Of a DNA stretch of 60,863 nt, positions 37,431-46,210 are shown one piece after another. Position numbers and translations under genes: made by a program. Positions within the stretch are counted from its first letter, which is position 1; each line of letters starts with the position of its first letter. The stretch lies in the NCBI GenBank assembly GCA_015061725.1, contig SUVX01000015.1, forward strand, positions 1-60,863, given 5' to 3'. The DNA comes from Lentisphaerota bacterium. Its GTDB lineage: Bacteria; Verrucomicrobiota; Lentisphaeria; Victivallales; Victivallaceae. The notes under the pieces were generated by a model. The model had not been told where the DNA came from, did no database searches, and saw only the letters and a list, made by a program, of their open reading frames with translations.

Positions 37431-38300
37431 ATGATAAAAACATCCCGAAGCGGCTGCAAAATCAACTGGTATCTCAAGGTAACGGGAAAGAGGGAAAACG
37501 GTTATCACGATATCGTAACCTTGTTTCAATACCTTGAGACCCCCTCGGATACCGTTGAGTTTGATTTTGCCGCCGCCCCCGGCATTAAAGTTTCCTGCGA
37601 CGATCCGTCTCTGCCGCAGGACTTGGATAATCTGGCAGGCAAAGCCGCACAATCTTATGCTCTGGCGGCGGGGATTTCCCCCTGCTGGCGCATATTCATA
37701 AAAAAAGAGATTCCCTCCGCCGCAGGACTCGGCGGCGGCAGTGCCGATGCCGGAACTGTTCTGCGTATGCTTGAAGAACAATACGGCTTACTCGGAAAAG
37801 AAAAGCTGCTTGAAATTGCCGCAAAAACCGGTGCGGATGTACCGTTTTTTCTTTCTCCCGGACTGGTTCTTGCTGAGGGTATCGGCGAAAAGATGACAGC
37901 GTTTCCCCTGCCGGAAAAACTGCCGCCTTTTCTGATTATTTTTCCGGGATTTCCCGTCAGTGCGCGCTGGGCATACTGCAATATGGCAAAGGAACGCATA
38001 ACGCCTGCACAGGAAAATATCGCAAAAGAACTGCTCTCTGCCCTGCAAGGCAATGAGATTTCCGCCCTTGCAAAACTTATGCACAATGATTTGGAATATG
38101 CCCTGTTTGACAAGTTCCCCCTGCTGGAAGTGTTGCGGCAGGACCTGACTTTGTCGGGAGCCTTGCGGGTGATGGTATCCGGTTCAGGTTCTTCAATAAT
38201 TGCCCTGTTTCCGGATAAAGAGGCACGTCAGCAGGCAGCGGAAAAAATAAAAGAACTGCTGGACGACCCGGTTTCCGCTGTTTTTGAATTGGGAGAATGA
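37431..38300 (+). CDS. ispE: 4-diphosphocytidyl-2-C-methyl-D-erythritol kinase
   Basis: GHMP kinase of the MEP isoprenoid pathway; phosphorylates CDP-ME at the 2-hydroxyl. 289 residues with CKINWYLKVTGKRENGYHDIVTL at the substrate site, the GHMP ATP loop PSAAGLGGGSADAGT, a VPFFLSPGLVLAEGIGEK block, and the C-terminal GSGSSIIALF. It sits between the dehydrogenase and gmhB with gaps of 1 and 4 bases. Confidence 0.95.
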   Translation: MIKTSRSGCKINWYLKVTGKRENGYHDIVTLFQYLETPSDTVEFDFAAAPGIKVSCDDPSLPQDLDNLAGKAAQSYALAAGISPCWRIFIKKEIPSAAGLGGGSADAGTVLRMLEEQYGLLGKEKLLEIAAKTGADVPFFLSPGLVLAEGIGEKMTAFPLPEKLPPFLIIFPGFPVSARWAYCNMAKERITPAQENIAKELLSALQGNEISALAKLMHNDLEYALFDKFPLLEVLRQDLTLSGALRVMVSGSGSSIIALFPDKEARQQAAEKIKELLDDPVSAVFELGE

Positions 38301-38304
38301 TTTT

Positions 38305-38847
38305 ATGGCGAAAAAAGCCTTTTTTCTTGACCGTGACGGTGTTGTGATCCGTCAGATAAGTTATTTGCACGATCCTGAACTGGTCGAGCTTGAAAAGAAT
38401 GTGCCTGAAGCAATCCGGAAAATTCACGAAAAAGGTATGATGGCTGTCGTTCTGACCAATCAATCCGGCGTGGCACGGGGCATGTTCACTGAAAAAGATG
38501 TGGAATTGTGCCATGAAAAATTGCAGACTCTTCTTGATGCATACGGTGAAAAAATCGATGCGTTTTACACCTGCTGTCATCATCCTGATTACACGGGTGA
38601 GTGTTCCTGCCGCAAGCCTGCGCCGGGACTGTTTCTCTCTGCCGCGGCAGATCTGGATATAGATATCTCCTCTTCCTTCATGGTCGGAGATAAATTTTCA
38701 GATCTTGAATCCGGACGCAACGCCGGTGTCAGACAATCCATTCTGCTGGAAACCGGATACGGTCCCAAATACGTTCAGAAAGCACTTGATTCCGGATTTG
38801 ATGTCTGTTCAACTTTGCTTGAAGCCGTTGAAAAATATACCGTTTAA
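38305..38847 (+). CDS. gmhB: D-glycero-D-manno-heptose 1,7-bisphosphate 7-phosphatase
   Basis: HAD-family phosphatase of 180 residues making heptose precursors for LPS inner core. The ATG at 38305 (GGGAG 9 bases before) is preferred to an upstream in-frame start inside ispE. Motifs: FLDRDGVV (nucleophile Asp), TNQSGVARG, a zinc site CCHHPDYTGECSCRKP, then KPAPG and VGDKFSDL. The zinc loop separates GmhB from histidinol phosphatase. This supports a Gram-negative, LPS-bearing cell. Confidence 0.93.
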   Translation: MAKKAFFLDRDGVVIRQISYLHDPELVELEKNVPEAIRKIHEKGMMAVVLTNQSGVARGMFTEKDVELCHEKLQTLLDAYGEKIDAFYTCCHHPDYTGECSCRKPAPGLFLSAAADLDIDISSSFMVGDKFSDLESGRNAGVRQSILLETGYGPKYVQKALDSGFDVCSTLLEAVEKYTV

Positions 38848-38850
38848 CAC

Positions 38851-39759
38851 ATGAAAAGCCAGATTAAAACCTTTGCCCTTTTCGGCGCATTTGCGGCGGG
38901 ATTCTGCTTTCCGCAGGCGGCGGCACTGAGTTTTCTCATCCGCTATCTGATTGCGCTGATGATGTTCTGTTCTCTGCTTAAAATGCGTGCTTCACGCCGT
39001 CCGCTGAGAAAAGAACACTGGTTGATCCTTGCTGCCAATCTGGTTCTGGGCATGGGCAGTTGGGCAATACTGTATTATTCGGGATATCCTGTTCTGGCAG
39101 AGGCGGCATTTTTCACGGGGATCACCCCGACTGCCACGGCCGCAAGTGCCGTGACTTCCATGCTGGGGGGACGGTGTGATTTTGTCATTTCAAGTTTTCT
39201 TGTCACCAATATTGCCATGGCACTTTTGTTTCCCTGGCTGATTCCCTTTGTGACCGGTTCGGAAACAAGCGGACTTTTTCTGCACGTTGCAGGCAGTCTG
39301 TTTTTTGTGATGGGCATTCCCTTTATCGGCGTCATGCTTTTCCGCCGTCTGGTCAAAAAGCAGGATTTCTTTCTCAAAGCTGCCAATAATTGTGCATTTT
39401 CAATCTGGGTCTTTGCGATTTTTCTGATTATTGCCAATGCTGCAAAATTTCTTTATTCCCGTTCAGAGGGAAAAAGTGAAGTTCTTGCCATCGCTCTCAT
39501 ATCCGCCGTCATCTGTGCGCTGGGATTTTTCACAGGTTCCCGCATCGGCGGCAAACGGCGCAGTCTGGAGTGCGGTCAGTCGCTGGGACAGAAAAATACC
39601 ACGCTCACCATTTATCTTGCCATGACTTACGGCGTTCCCGCTGCGGCACTGGGTCCGGCGTTTTACGTCATCTGGCACAATACCTGGAACGCCATCCAGT
39701 TGTGGAAAAGAACACGTCACTTAAGCGAAATCGCAGAACGGAGAAAAAAAGATGTTTGA
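38851..39759 (+). CDS. Bile acid:sodium symporter (BASS) family protein
   Basis: 302 residues with about nine or ten hydrophobic helices. ITPTATAASAVTSMLGG and the crossover-type segment CGQSLGQKNTTLTIYLAMTYG resemble the sodium-site regions of BASS transporters, which import organic anions with sodium. It starts 3 bases after gmhB. Its end overlaps the histidine kinase gene by 8 bases, tying transporter and sensor together. Substrate unknown; bile acids are not implied by the family name. Confidence 0.8.
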   Translation: MKSQIKTFALFGAFAAGFCFPQAAALSFLIRYLIALMMFCSLLKMRASRRPLRKEHWLILAANLVLGMGSWAILYYSGYPVLAEAAFFTGITPTATAASAVTSMLGGRCDFVISSFLVTNIAMALLFPWLIPFVTGSETSGLFLHVAGSLFFVMGIPFIGVMLFRRLVKKQDFFLKAANNCAFSIWVFAIFLIIANAAKFLYSRSEGKSEVLAIALISAVICALGFFTGSRIGGKRRSLECGQSLGQKNTTLTIYLAMTYGVPAAALGPAFYVIWHNTWNAIQLWKRTRHLSEIAERRKKDV

Positions 39760-41650
39760 ATTCCTGCATGCTCTGCTTCTTAATTTTCTGGAATTGACCT
39801 TTGCATTCATTGCTCTGCTGATTTGCTTTCAGCAGCGCCGTGCCATCGGCAAAAGTCCCTTTGCCATGGCAATGGGGTTTCTGCTGATTCTCTGTCACTT
39901 GCTCAATGCCGCAGAAATCCGGGGCGTGTTGAATAAAGACTGTTCTTTTCTGATCGGCAATGCCATTTGTTATCTGCCGGTTCTTGGCGCATTTCTTGTG
40001 CTTTACATCGTATCGGGCATACGCGCAACACAGCATATCATCATCGGCGCAACAATCCTTTTCGGATTTTACATCTATCTCGGAGAAGTCACAAGTCTGC
40101 AATGCAACTGGCTGGGATTTTCCATTTCCAGCGGTTTATCAGGACCGACGCTTGATATGCTTTTAAGCTCTGCCCGGCGCGACGTGAATCTGGCGACCTT
40201 GCTGCACCTGGCGGACTTTTTCATCGTTCCGGCAGCCTATACCAAACTTCAAAACTGGAAACAGCCGGTCTTCATCCGGGTTGCGGGCGCCCTCTTTGCC
40301 GCACAGTTTGCCTGTATCATGCCGGTTCTGCTGGTCCGTCTGGGAACCGGTATGCCGCTGGAAGTCTTTTCCGGAGATCAAATCGTCCGTGCCATCATCA
40401 ACGTCTGGCTGAGTGTTATCATTTCAATATATCTATCCAAACTGGAAACTGAAAAAGTTTCAGGAGCCTCCTCTCCGCTTGATCTGTTTTTCGCCTTCTT
40501 CGGCAGTTATGAACGCGCAAAAATTCTTGAAGAAAACGTGAAAGAATGGGAAAACCGTTACAAGAAAATCCTCTTGAACGTTACCGAATTGATCGTCATT
40601 CTGGATACCGACGGAAAAATCTGCGATTTGAACAGTGCCGCGGCACGGGCTCTCGGCAAATCCGAAAAGGAGTTGATCGGCTTTGAACTTTTTTCCAGAG
40701 TCAGCCTGACAGACTATGAAAGTCCTGAAGTCCTCTATATGACGGATACCCCCATCCGTTTCAAATGTGTCCTTGATCCGGACTCCGGCAATCCCAGGCA
40801 GATTGACAACTCTCTGACACCGATCCGGGTCAGCGACAAAACGCTTCTGGTCCTCGTCGGACACGATATTACCGATGAACTCAAATCCGCCGCAGAAAAA
40901 CAGGCCCTGACGGAACAGCTTTTCCACGCCCAGCGTCTGGAATCCCTCGGCGTCCTCGCAGGCGGCGTCGCCCACGATTTCAACAACTGCATCCACTCCA
41001 TTCTCGGACATGTGGATATGGGGATTATGATGAATTCTGAACATCCTGATTTCTGCAAACGCCTTGAACGTATCGGCAAAATCGCTGAACAGGCCAGCAA
41101 TCTCACCACACAGCTTCTCGGCTTTGCCCGCAAAGGACAGTACCGCGTTGAAAATCAGAATATCCGCAAACTCCTTGAAGACAGCGCAACCTTGCTTGAA
41201 CCGCACATCAGCAACAAAGTCTCTCTTCAGCACGAAATTGCCGAAGGTGATTGGTTTGTCAAAGGCGATAACGTCCAGCTGCGGCAGATTTTGATCAATC
41301 TCTGTCTCAACGCCGTCGATGCCACGGCAGAACAGGATGAACGCAATATTTATATCAGTGTCGGCAATGCCTGCGACTCCGGACTGCCTTTCAACGTTCC
41401 CGCCGATTTTGAAAACAAAGATATCGCACAGTATCTTTTTATTAAAGTAAAAGACAACGGCTGCGGCATGAGCGAAGAAGTCAAAGCAAAAGTCTTCGAC
41501 CCCTTCTTCACCACCAAACCCGTCGGCGTCGGTACCGGTATGGGACTTGCCATGGTCTACGGCACCGTCAACCACCACAACGGCTGGATACATCTTGAAT
41601 CCGCCCTGGGGCAAGGCACAACCTTCTGCCTTTATCTGCCAAAGGCGTAA
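39752..41650 (+). CDS. Membrane sensor histidine kinase (orphan)
   Basis: 632 residues. About seven N-terminal membrane helices (1-220) form the sensor; a PAS-type domain follows (about 270-380: ILLNVTELIVILDTDGKICDLN). The phosphoacceptor motif is GVAHDFNNCIHSILGH, a HisKA variant usual in PAS-type kinases, then NLCLNAVDAT, DNGCGMS, FDPFFTTKPVGVGTGMGL of the ATPase domain. It ends without a receiver domain, and no response regulator is adjacent. The 8-base overlap with the BASS transporter gene suggests it senses the same solute. Confidence 0.9.
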   Translation: MFEFLHALLLNFLELTFAFIALLICFQQRRAIGKSPFAMAMGFLLILCHLLNAAEIRGVLNKDCSFLIGNAICYLPVLGAFLVLYIVSGIRATQHIIIGATILFGFYIYLGEVTSLQCNWLGFSISSGLSGPTLDMLLSSARRDVNLATLLHLADFFIVPAAYTKLQNWKQPVFIRVAGALFAAQFACIMPVLLVRLGTGMPLEVFSGDQIVRAIINVWLSVIISIYLSKLETEKVSGASSPLDLFFAFFGSYERAKILEENVKEWENRYKKILLNVTELIVILDTDGKICDLNSAAARALGKSEKELIGFELFSRVSLTDYESPEVLYMTDTPIRFKCVLDPDSGNPRQIDNSLTPIRVSDKTLLVLVGHDITDELKSAAEKQALTEQLFHAQRLESLGVLAGGVAHDFNNCIHSILGHVDMGIMMNSEHPDFCKRLERIGKIAEQASNLTTQLLGFARKGQYRVENQNIRKLLEDSATLLEPHISNKVSLQHEIAEGDWFVKGDNVQLRQILINLCLNAVDATAEQDERNIYISVGNACDSGLPFNVPADFENKDIAQYLFIKVKDNGCGMSEEVKAKVFDPFFTTKPVGVGTGMGLAMVYGTVNHHNGWIHLESALGQGTTFCLYLPKA

Positions 41651-41670
41651 GGGAATCGCAGAAGCCGCGT

Positions 41671-41767
41671 TGAAACGGACAGAAACGGACGGGAACGGAT
41701 TGGAACGGACAGGAACGGACAGGAACGGACAGGAACGGACGGGTCGGACGGGTCGGACGGGTCGGAC
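41671..41767 (+). repeat. Tandem repeat array, 10-bp then 9-bp units
   Basis: Seven 10-bp units of the form (A/T/G)GGAACGGAC (41671-41740) pass into three identical 9-bp units GGGTCGGAC (41741-41767). It begins about 20 bases after the histidine kinase stop. There are no spacers, so it is not a CRISPR; it is a minisatellite. Similar short-period arrays lie at 42001, 51212 and 60708. Confidence 0.92.
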
Positions 41768-41770
41768 GGA

Positions 41771-42000
41771 CTGCGTTTTTCCATTTCAGAGTATTCCGCT
41801 GAGGAAGTGCGCGATTATGTTGATATTCTCAAACCATTTACCGGAACGGTTATTGACAGAAATCCGGAGAACTATGATCTCTTTGATTTTTACAGAGATT
41901 TGACCAAACCCATCCTGCGCAAAAATTATACGGAGTTCAAGGCTGAACAGCTCGCCGCTGACAAAGAAACCGCAAAGCAACTCAAACTTAAAAGCCTTTC
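41771..42000 (+). pseudogene. Possible gene fragment between repeat arrays
   Basis: The frame reads a protein-like stretch of about 75 residues (RFSISEYSAEEVRDYVD, then NYDLFDFYRDLTKPI and KNYTEFKAEQLAADKE) with codon use like the neighbours, but no start or ribosome site. It is bounded by the 10/9-bp array on the left and a 9-bp array on the right, beyond which the frame loses coding character and runs into the convergent transporter gene. It looks like a remnant carried with the repeats; family not recognised. The rest of the gap to 42117 shows nothing else. Confidence 0.4.
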
Positions 42001-42036
42001 GTCCATTTTGTCCATATGGTCCACAAGGTCCATAAA
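42001..42036 (+). repeat. 9-bp tandem repeat array (GTCCAnnnn)
   Basis: Four 9-bp units: GTCCATTTT, GTCCATATG, GTCCACAAG, GTCCATAAA. The same unit type recurs at 51212-51252. Confidence 0.85.
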
Positions 42037-42117
42037 ATGCCTGTCTGTTTCAAATAAAATCTTGACAAAAAAAGACTGCCTTATTCAGACCGTGAAAAAC
42101 CCGTTCCCGCATCTTTA

Positions 42118-43482
42118 TCAGAAGAAGCGTTTGCAGATGCCGATCAGCCAGATGGCAAAGATGATAAGGGGGAGAATCCACTTGAGATAGAAGCCGAAGA
42201 AGCGGGGGAATTTCAATCCTTTGCCGGTATTGATTTCATTATAGAAGTTTTCCTGTCCCCAGCCGAAGCGACGGGTGCAGAAGATGGAAAGAATGAGTGC
42301 GCCCAGAGGGAGCAGATTATCGCTGACGATAAAATCTTCAAGGTCGAGGATGTTGCTGGAGCCGCCCAGGGGGTGAAAATTGCTTAAAATATTGAATCCG
42401 AATATGCAGGGCAGAGAAGAAACAGCCAGAGCCAGACCGAAAACGGTGCAGGACTTTTTGCGGGACCACTTCAATTCATCAATGCCGAAAGCGGCAAGAT
42501 TTTCAAAGACGGCGACCAGCGTGGAAAAAGCGGCAATCGTCAGAAAGAGGAAAAAGAGACTTCCCCAGAGCCATCCGGCAGCCATATTCTGAAAGACCAG
42601 CGGCAGGGTGATGAAAATCAGGGAGGGACCGGCACCGGGTGCAACGTTGTAGGCGTAACAACTGGGAAAAATGATCAATCCGGCACAAACGGCAACGAGG
42701 GTATCAAAGATAACGATCCAGAGTCCTTCATTGGGCAGGGAGCGTTCTTTTCCGAAGTAGCTGCCGCAGATGGCGATACTGCCGATGCCCAGACTCAGGG
42801 TAAAAAATGCCTGACTCATGGCAGCATGGACTGTTTCAAGAAAGTTGTTGCCGGCAAATTTTTCAAACGAGGGCATAAGAAAGAACCTGACTCCTGCCGA
42901 AGCATTGGGCAGACAGAGGGACTTGACAACCAGAACCAGAAGAAGAAAAAACAAACCGCCCATCATCCACTTGATACTTTTTTCAATGGTTTTACGGATG
43001 CCGCCGAGACAGATGGCAACAGTTGCAGCGAGCATGACAAAAGTGCAGATGATCTGATTCCCGGGGCTCTTCAGAAACGCCTCAAAATATCCGGATTTGA
43101 GATTTGCGCCGCCTTTCAAATATTCAAAGGTGTAAGAAAACAGCCACCCGGTGATGACAGTATAAAAGGAGAGCAGAATAAAACTTCCTGAAAAAAGAAT
43201 AAGAGCGATGATGTACCAGGGCTTTTTCGCTTTTGAGAGGGTCAACTTCTGAAAAGCGCCGGGATAGGTGCTTCTGCCGGCTCTGCCCAGGGCAAGCTCC
43301 ATCATCATCACGGGGAATCCGAGAAAGACGAGAAAGAACAAATAGAGCAGCACAAAAAGTCCGCCGCCGTATTGTCCGGCAACGTACGGAAAACGCCAGA
43401 CGTTGCCCAGACCGATGGCACATCCGGCAGTCATCAAGATAAATCCCAGACGGGACGCAAACAGTTCGCGTTCATTATTCAT
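42118..43482 (-). CDS. Sodium-dependent transporter, NSS family
   Basis: 454 residues with about 11-12 membrane helices. The N-terminus has the neurotransmitter:sodium symporter signature (FASRLGFILMTAGCAIGLGNVWRFPYVAG), which forms the sodium and substrate sites in helix 1, followed by GGGLFVLLY and ELALGR. Bacterial members usually take up amino acids such as tryptophan, leucine or alanine with sodium. It would use the sodium gradient made by the oxaloacetate decarboxylase. 25 bases after the antiporter gene. Confidence 0.93.
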   Translation of the reverse strand: MNNERELFASRLGFILMTAGCAIGLGNVWRFPYVAGQYGGGLFVLLYLFFLVFLGFPVMMMELALGRAGRSTYPGAFQKLTLSKAKKPWYIIALILFSGSFILLSFYTVITGWLFSYTFEYLKGGANLKSGYFEAFLKSPGNQIICTFVMLAATVAICLGGIRKTIEKSIKWMMGGLFFLLLVLVVKSLCLPNASAGVRFFLMPSFEKFAGNNFLETVHAAMSQAFFTLSLGIGSIAICGSYFGKERSLPNEGLWIVIFDTLVAVCAGLIIFPSCYAYNVAPGAGPSLIFITLPLVFQNMAAGWLWGSLFFLFLTIAAFSTLVAVFENLAAFGIDELKWSRKKSCTVFGLALAVSSLPCIFGFNILSNFHPLGGSSNILDLEDFIVSDNLLPLGALILSIFCTRRFGWGQENFYNEINTGKGLKFPRFFGFYLKWILPLIIFAIWLIGICKRFF

Positions 43483-43507
43483 ATTTCACCCCCACAGAAA
43501 GAAAATT

Positions 43508-44881
43508 TCAGAGCAATTCATCATCTTTAACGACACTCGGCACGGAAACATCTTCCACCACGGGGAAAGAGAGTCCGGATTTTTTGACAACAAAGCGCAC
43601 CAGATTGGGAATCGGCAGAGTTGTCACGATGGAAAGAATGATAATCGCATTAAAGAATGTATCATTCAAAATACCGATATCCTTACCGATGGCGGCGGCG
43701 GCAAGTGTCGCAGAAAGCTGCGGCACAGTCATCAGACCTGCGGTCAATCCGGCAGCATTGTTGAATCCGGTGATACGCATGGCAAGGAAGCCGGAGAAAA
43801 CTTTGCTGCCGACAAGCAGAAGAACAGTCAGCAGAACAATTCCGAGACTGCCGGTTTCTCCGAAAGCGGAAAAATCCGTTTTCATACCGATCGACACAAA
43901 GAGGAACGGAATCAAAAATCCGTATCCGATACTTTCAAAACGGCGGAAAAGCAGCATATCCGCCCGTTTGACGACTCTTGCCAATCCCAGACCGGCGATA
44001 AAGGCGCCGACAACGAGGTTGATTCCGAAAAGTTCACCGATGACGACAACAACAAGAATAATCAGCAGAATAATGGTGACAAGGATGTCTTCTCCGGGCG
44101 TAAAAATTTCAAGCAGTTTCCGGCTGATACGGTCAACCAGAAAGACGCTCAGTACAAGATAAACCAGAACAAGCAGCAGAAAAACAGGCATGAAACTGTT
44201 GCCGAGAATGGAACTGTCCATATGGTCAAAGATGGAAAGAGTTCCCTTAACGATCATGTGCGAAATATTCTGGTTCTGGCGGAAAATCTGAACACTTACC
44301 GCCAGCAGAATGATACTGGCGATATCGGTGATAACAGTGGAAATCAGTACGGCGGCACCGAATTTTGTTCTGGACATTTTCAGTTCGCGGATAACAGGGA
44401 ACACAATGCCGACGGAGTGCGAGGCGAACAAAGAGGCATAAAGCAGTTTACCCGCCAATTCATTGGGGCAATAGTAGTCATAAAGCACATATCCGGCAAC
44501 GGCAGGCAGAAGAAAAGTCAAAATACTCAGGGAAATGACCGAACTTTTGACAGATTTGATCAGTTTGAAGTCCGCCTCCATACCGGCAAGAGCCATGAGA
44601 AACATCAGTCCGAGCGAACCGAGAGAATCCACAAGAGAAGAAAAGTGGCTGGCAGTCTGGGCGGCATAAACTGAAGCGTTGACAGACGGGTCGCGCAAAA
44701 AACTCAAACTTTTTGAAATCAGACCGATCAAATCTATACCGACACCGGTGGGACCGATCAGCATACCGACGACGAGCAGAGAAATCACCGACGGCACTCC
44801 CAAACGCCGCATAAGAAAGGGAACTACGCCCATAAATGCAATAAAAGCAATAAAAAGAATCAAAAAGGAACTGTTGCTCAT
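43508..44881 (-). CDS. Cation:proton antiporter, CPA2 (Kef-type)
   Basis: 457 residues with about 12 membrane helices and no C-terminal TrkA-N domain. Typical CPA2 blocks are RRLGVPSVISLLVVGMLIGP at the start, FLMALAGMEADFKL in the middle and GAFIAGLGLARV later; a short acidic tail ends the protein. The ATG at 44881 is preferred (AGGT 7 bases upstream); the longer reading adds 42 polar residues. A good sigma70 promoter lies upstream. Exchange of sodium or potassium for protons is expected, ion specificity unknown. Confidence 0.9.
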   Translation of the reverse strand: MSNSSFLILFIAFIAFMGVVPFLMRRLGVPSVISLLVVGMLIGPTGVGIDLIGLISKSLSFLRDPSVNASVYAAQTASHFSSLVDSLGSLGLMFLMALAGMEADFKLIKSVKSSVISLSILTFLLPAVAGYVLYDYYCPNELAGKLLYASLFASHSVGIVFPVIRELKMSRTKFGAAVLISTVITDIASIILLAVSVQIFRQNQNISHMIVKGTLSIFDHMDSSILGNSFMPVFLLLVLVYLVLSVFLVDRISRKLLEIFTPGEDILVTIILLIILVVVVIGELFGINLVVGAFIAGLGLARVVKRADMLLFRRFESIGYGFLIPFLFVSIGMKTDFSAFGETGSLGIVLLTVLLLVGSKVFSGFLAMRITGFNNAAGLTAGLMTVPQLSATLAAAAIGKDIGILNDTFFNAIIILSIVTTLPIPNLVRFVVKKSGLSFPVVEDVSVPSVVKDDELL

Positions 44882-44978
44882 ATTTTTTACCTGTTTTTCT
44901 GCGGAAATTTTATTCTGTTTTCCCCGGTATTCCGCCGTCACGGGACAGATTATTCTTAAATTGAACTGCAATGTTGTT

Positions 44979-45007
44979 AATATATAACTTTCTGACCGGG
45001 TTGTCAA
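44979..45007 (-). promoter_or_regulatory. Promoter for the CPA2 antiporter
   Basis: Consensus TTGACA (45002-45007), a 17-base spacer and TATATT (44979-44984) on the minus strand, 98 bases before the start codon. In the same divergent gap a TATAAT at 45048-45053 could serve the plus-strand zinc-ribbon gene. Confidence 0.75.
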
Positions 45008-45073
45008 CTTGAAAAAACGGCTATTCAGCAGTATTTTATTTCTGTGCTATAATAAAATATAAGGAAGTTGAAC

Positions 45074-45436
45074 ATGAAATGTGCAAAATGCGGACGGGAT
45101 GTTCCCGCCAATTCCCCGACATGTCCCTGGTGTGCGGCGGGATTCAAATACGAAACGCCGCGTCCTGAAAACAGGGTGTGCTGTCCGAATTGCGGTTCTC
45201 AGGATATTTCTGCGGTACGCCGCAATTACAGTCCGGGCTGCGGCTGTCTGGGACTGCTGCTTTTCGGCTGGATCGGCTTGCTCATGGGACTGTTGGGCGC
45301 CGGAAAAGTCGATCTGGTGTGCCGCAACTGCGGAACACAATGGGAGGCGGGCAATCCGCAAAACCGCCGCAGTACAGGCTGTTTCACACTTCTTCTTATC
45401 ATTATCGTAATCCTGCTGCTTGCAGCGGCAGTGTAA
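45074..45436 (+). CDS. Zinc-ribbon membrane protein of unknown function
   Basis: 120 residues. Two N-terminal C-x2-C knuckles (CAKC, CPWC) form one zinc ribbon; a second pair (CPNC and CRNC) brackets a hydrophobic segment (CLGLLLFGWIGLLMGLLGAG); a second membrane helix ends the protein (LLLIIIVILLLAAAV). The ATG at 45074 follows AAGGAAG by 6 bases. It is 15 bases before the esterase gene and probably cotranscribed. Possibly a membrane sensor or scaffold; no family name assigned. Confidence 0.78.
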   Translation: MKCAKCGRDVPANSPTCPWCAAGFKYETPRPENRVCCPNCGSQDISAVRRNYSPGCGCLGLLLFGWIGLLMGLLGAGKVDLVCRNCGTQWEAGNPQNRRSTGCFTLLLIIIVILLLAAAV

Positions 45437-45451
45437 GTTCCGGAGGACAAA

Positions 45452-46210
45452 ATGGCTTTTTTTCAAGTCGGATATGTTTCAAGTGTTCTGGGAAAACAAA
45501 TGGCATTCAATGCGGTTTTTCCGGATAACGTTATTGTGGAAAACAAAAAATTCCCCGTGGTTTATCTTCTGCACGGTCTCAGTGATGACCACACCATCTG
45601 GCTGCGCCGCAGCAATATTGAACGCTACGCAACACTCTACGGCACCGCCGTCATCATGCCCGACGGAGACCGCAGTTTTTATACAGACATGAAACACGGA
45701 AGTGCCTGGTTCAAAGCCATTTCAGAAGAACTGCCCTCTTTTGTCAACAGAATGTTTCCGGTCAGCACCGAAAGAAAAGACACTTTCATCGCCGGACTCT
45801 CAATGGGCGGTTACGGCGCACTCAAAACCGCACTGCATTTTCCTGAGCGTTTTGCCGCCGCCGGAATCATGTCCGCCGTGACGGATATCGTTGACAAGTT
45901 TTCAAACGACACCTTCGATAAGAATATGTGGCAGAATATTTTCGGTTCTCCTGAAGAAACGATTGCCAACGGCAACGATATTTTTACATTGATCGAAAAA
46001 GTTTCACAGCAAACACCGAAACCGGATATCATCCACTTCTGCGGAAATGAGGATTTTCTGCTGAAAGACAACCGGAAACTTTGCGATGCACTTGAAAGAT
46101 TGAAGTGGCAGAACTATCTTTATCAGGAAACACCCGGCGCCCATTCGTGGGAATTCTGGGACAGACATATTCAGGATATTTTGAAACATTTTTTCAAAGG
46201 AGATAAATAA
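45452..46210 (+). CDS. Esterase family protein (EstA/S-formylglutathione hydrolase-like)
   Basis: 252-residue alpha/beta hydrolase of the esterase D/tributyrin esterase group. VYLLHGLSDDHTIW forms the oxyanion region, GLSMGGYGALK holds the nucleophile Ser, the acid is near CGNEDFLL, and the catalytic His lies in PGAHSWEFWD. No signal peptide, so cytoplasmic. Strong GGAGG before the ATG. Its stop overlaps the metY ATG by one base, indicating coupling. It could act on short acyl esters; an O-acetyl amino acid or feruloyl ester is possible but not shown. Confidence 0.88.
   Translation: MAFFQVGYVSSVLGKQMAFNAVFPDNVIVENKKFPVVYLLHGLSDDHTIWLRRSNIERYATLYGTAVIMPDGDRSFYTDMKHGSAWFKAISEELPSFVNRMFPVSTERKDTFIAGLSMGGYGALKTALHFPERFAAAGIMSAVTDIVDKFSNDTFDKNMWQNIFGSPEETIANGNDIFTLIEKVSQQTPKPDIIHFCGNEDFLLKDNRKLCDALERLKWQNYLYQETPGAHSWEFWDRHIQDILKHFFKGDK

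Noticed and set aside
38851..39759. Malonate/auxin efflux carrier (AEC) instead of BASS
   Set aside because: The GQSLGQKNTTL...YG segment and helix pattern fit BASS better, though distinction by eye is not absolute.
41671..41767. CRISPR array
   Set aside because: Units are 9-10 bases with no spacers and no cas genes nearby.
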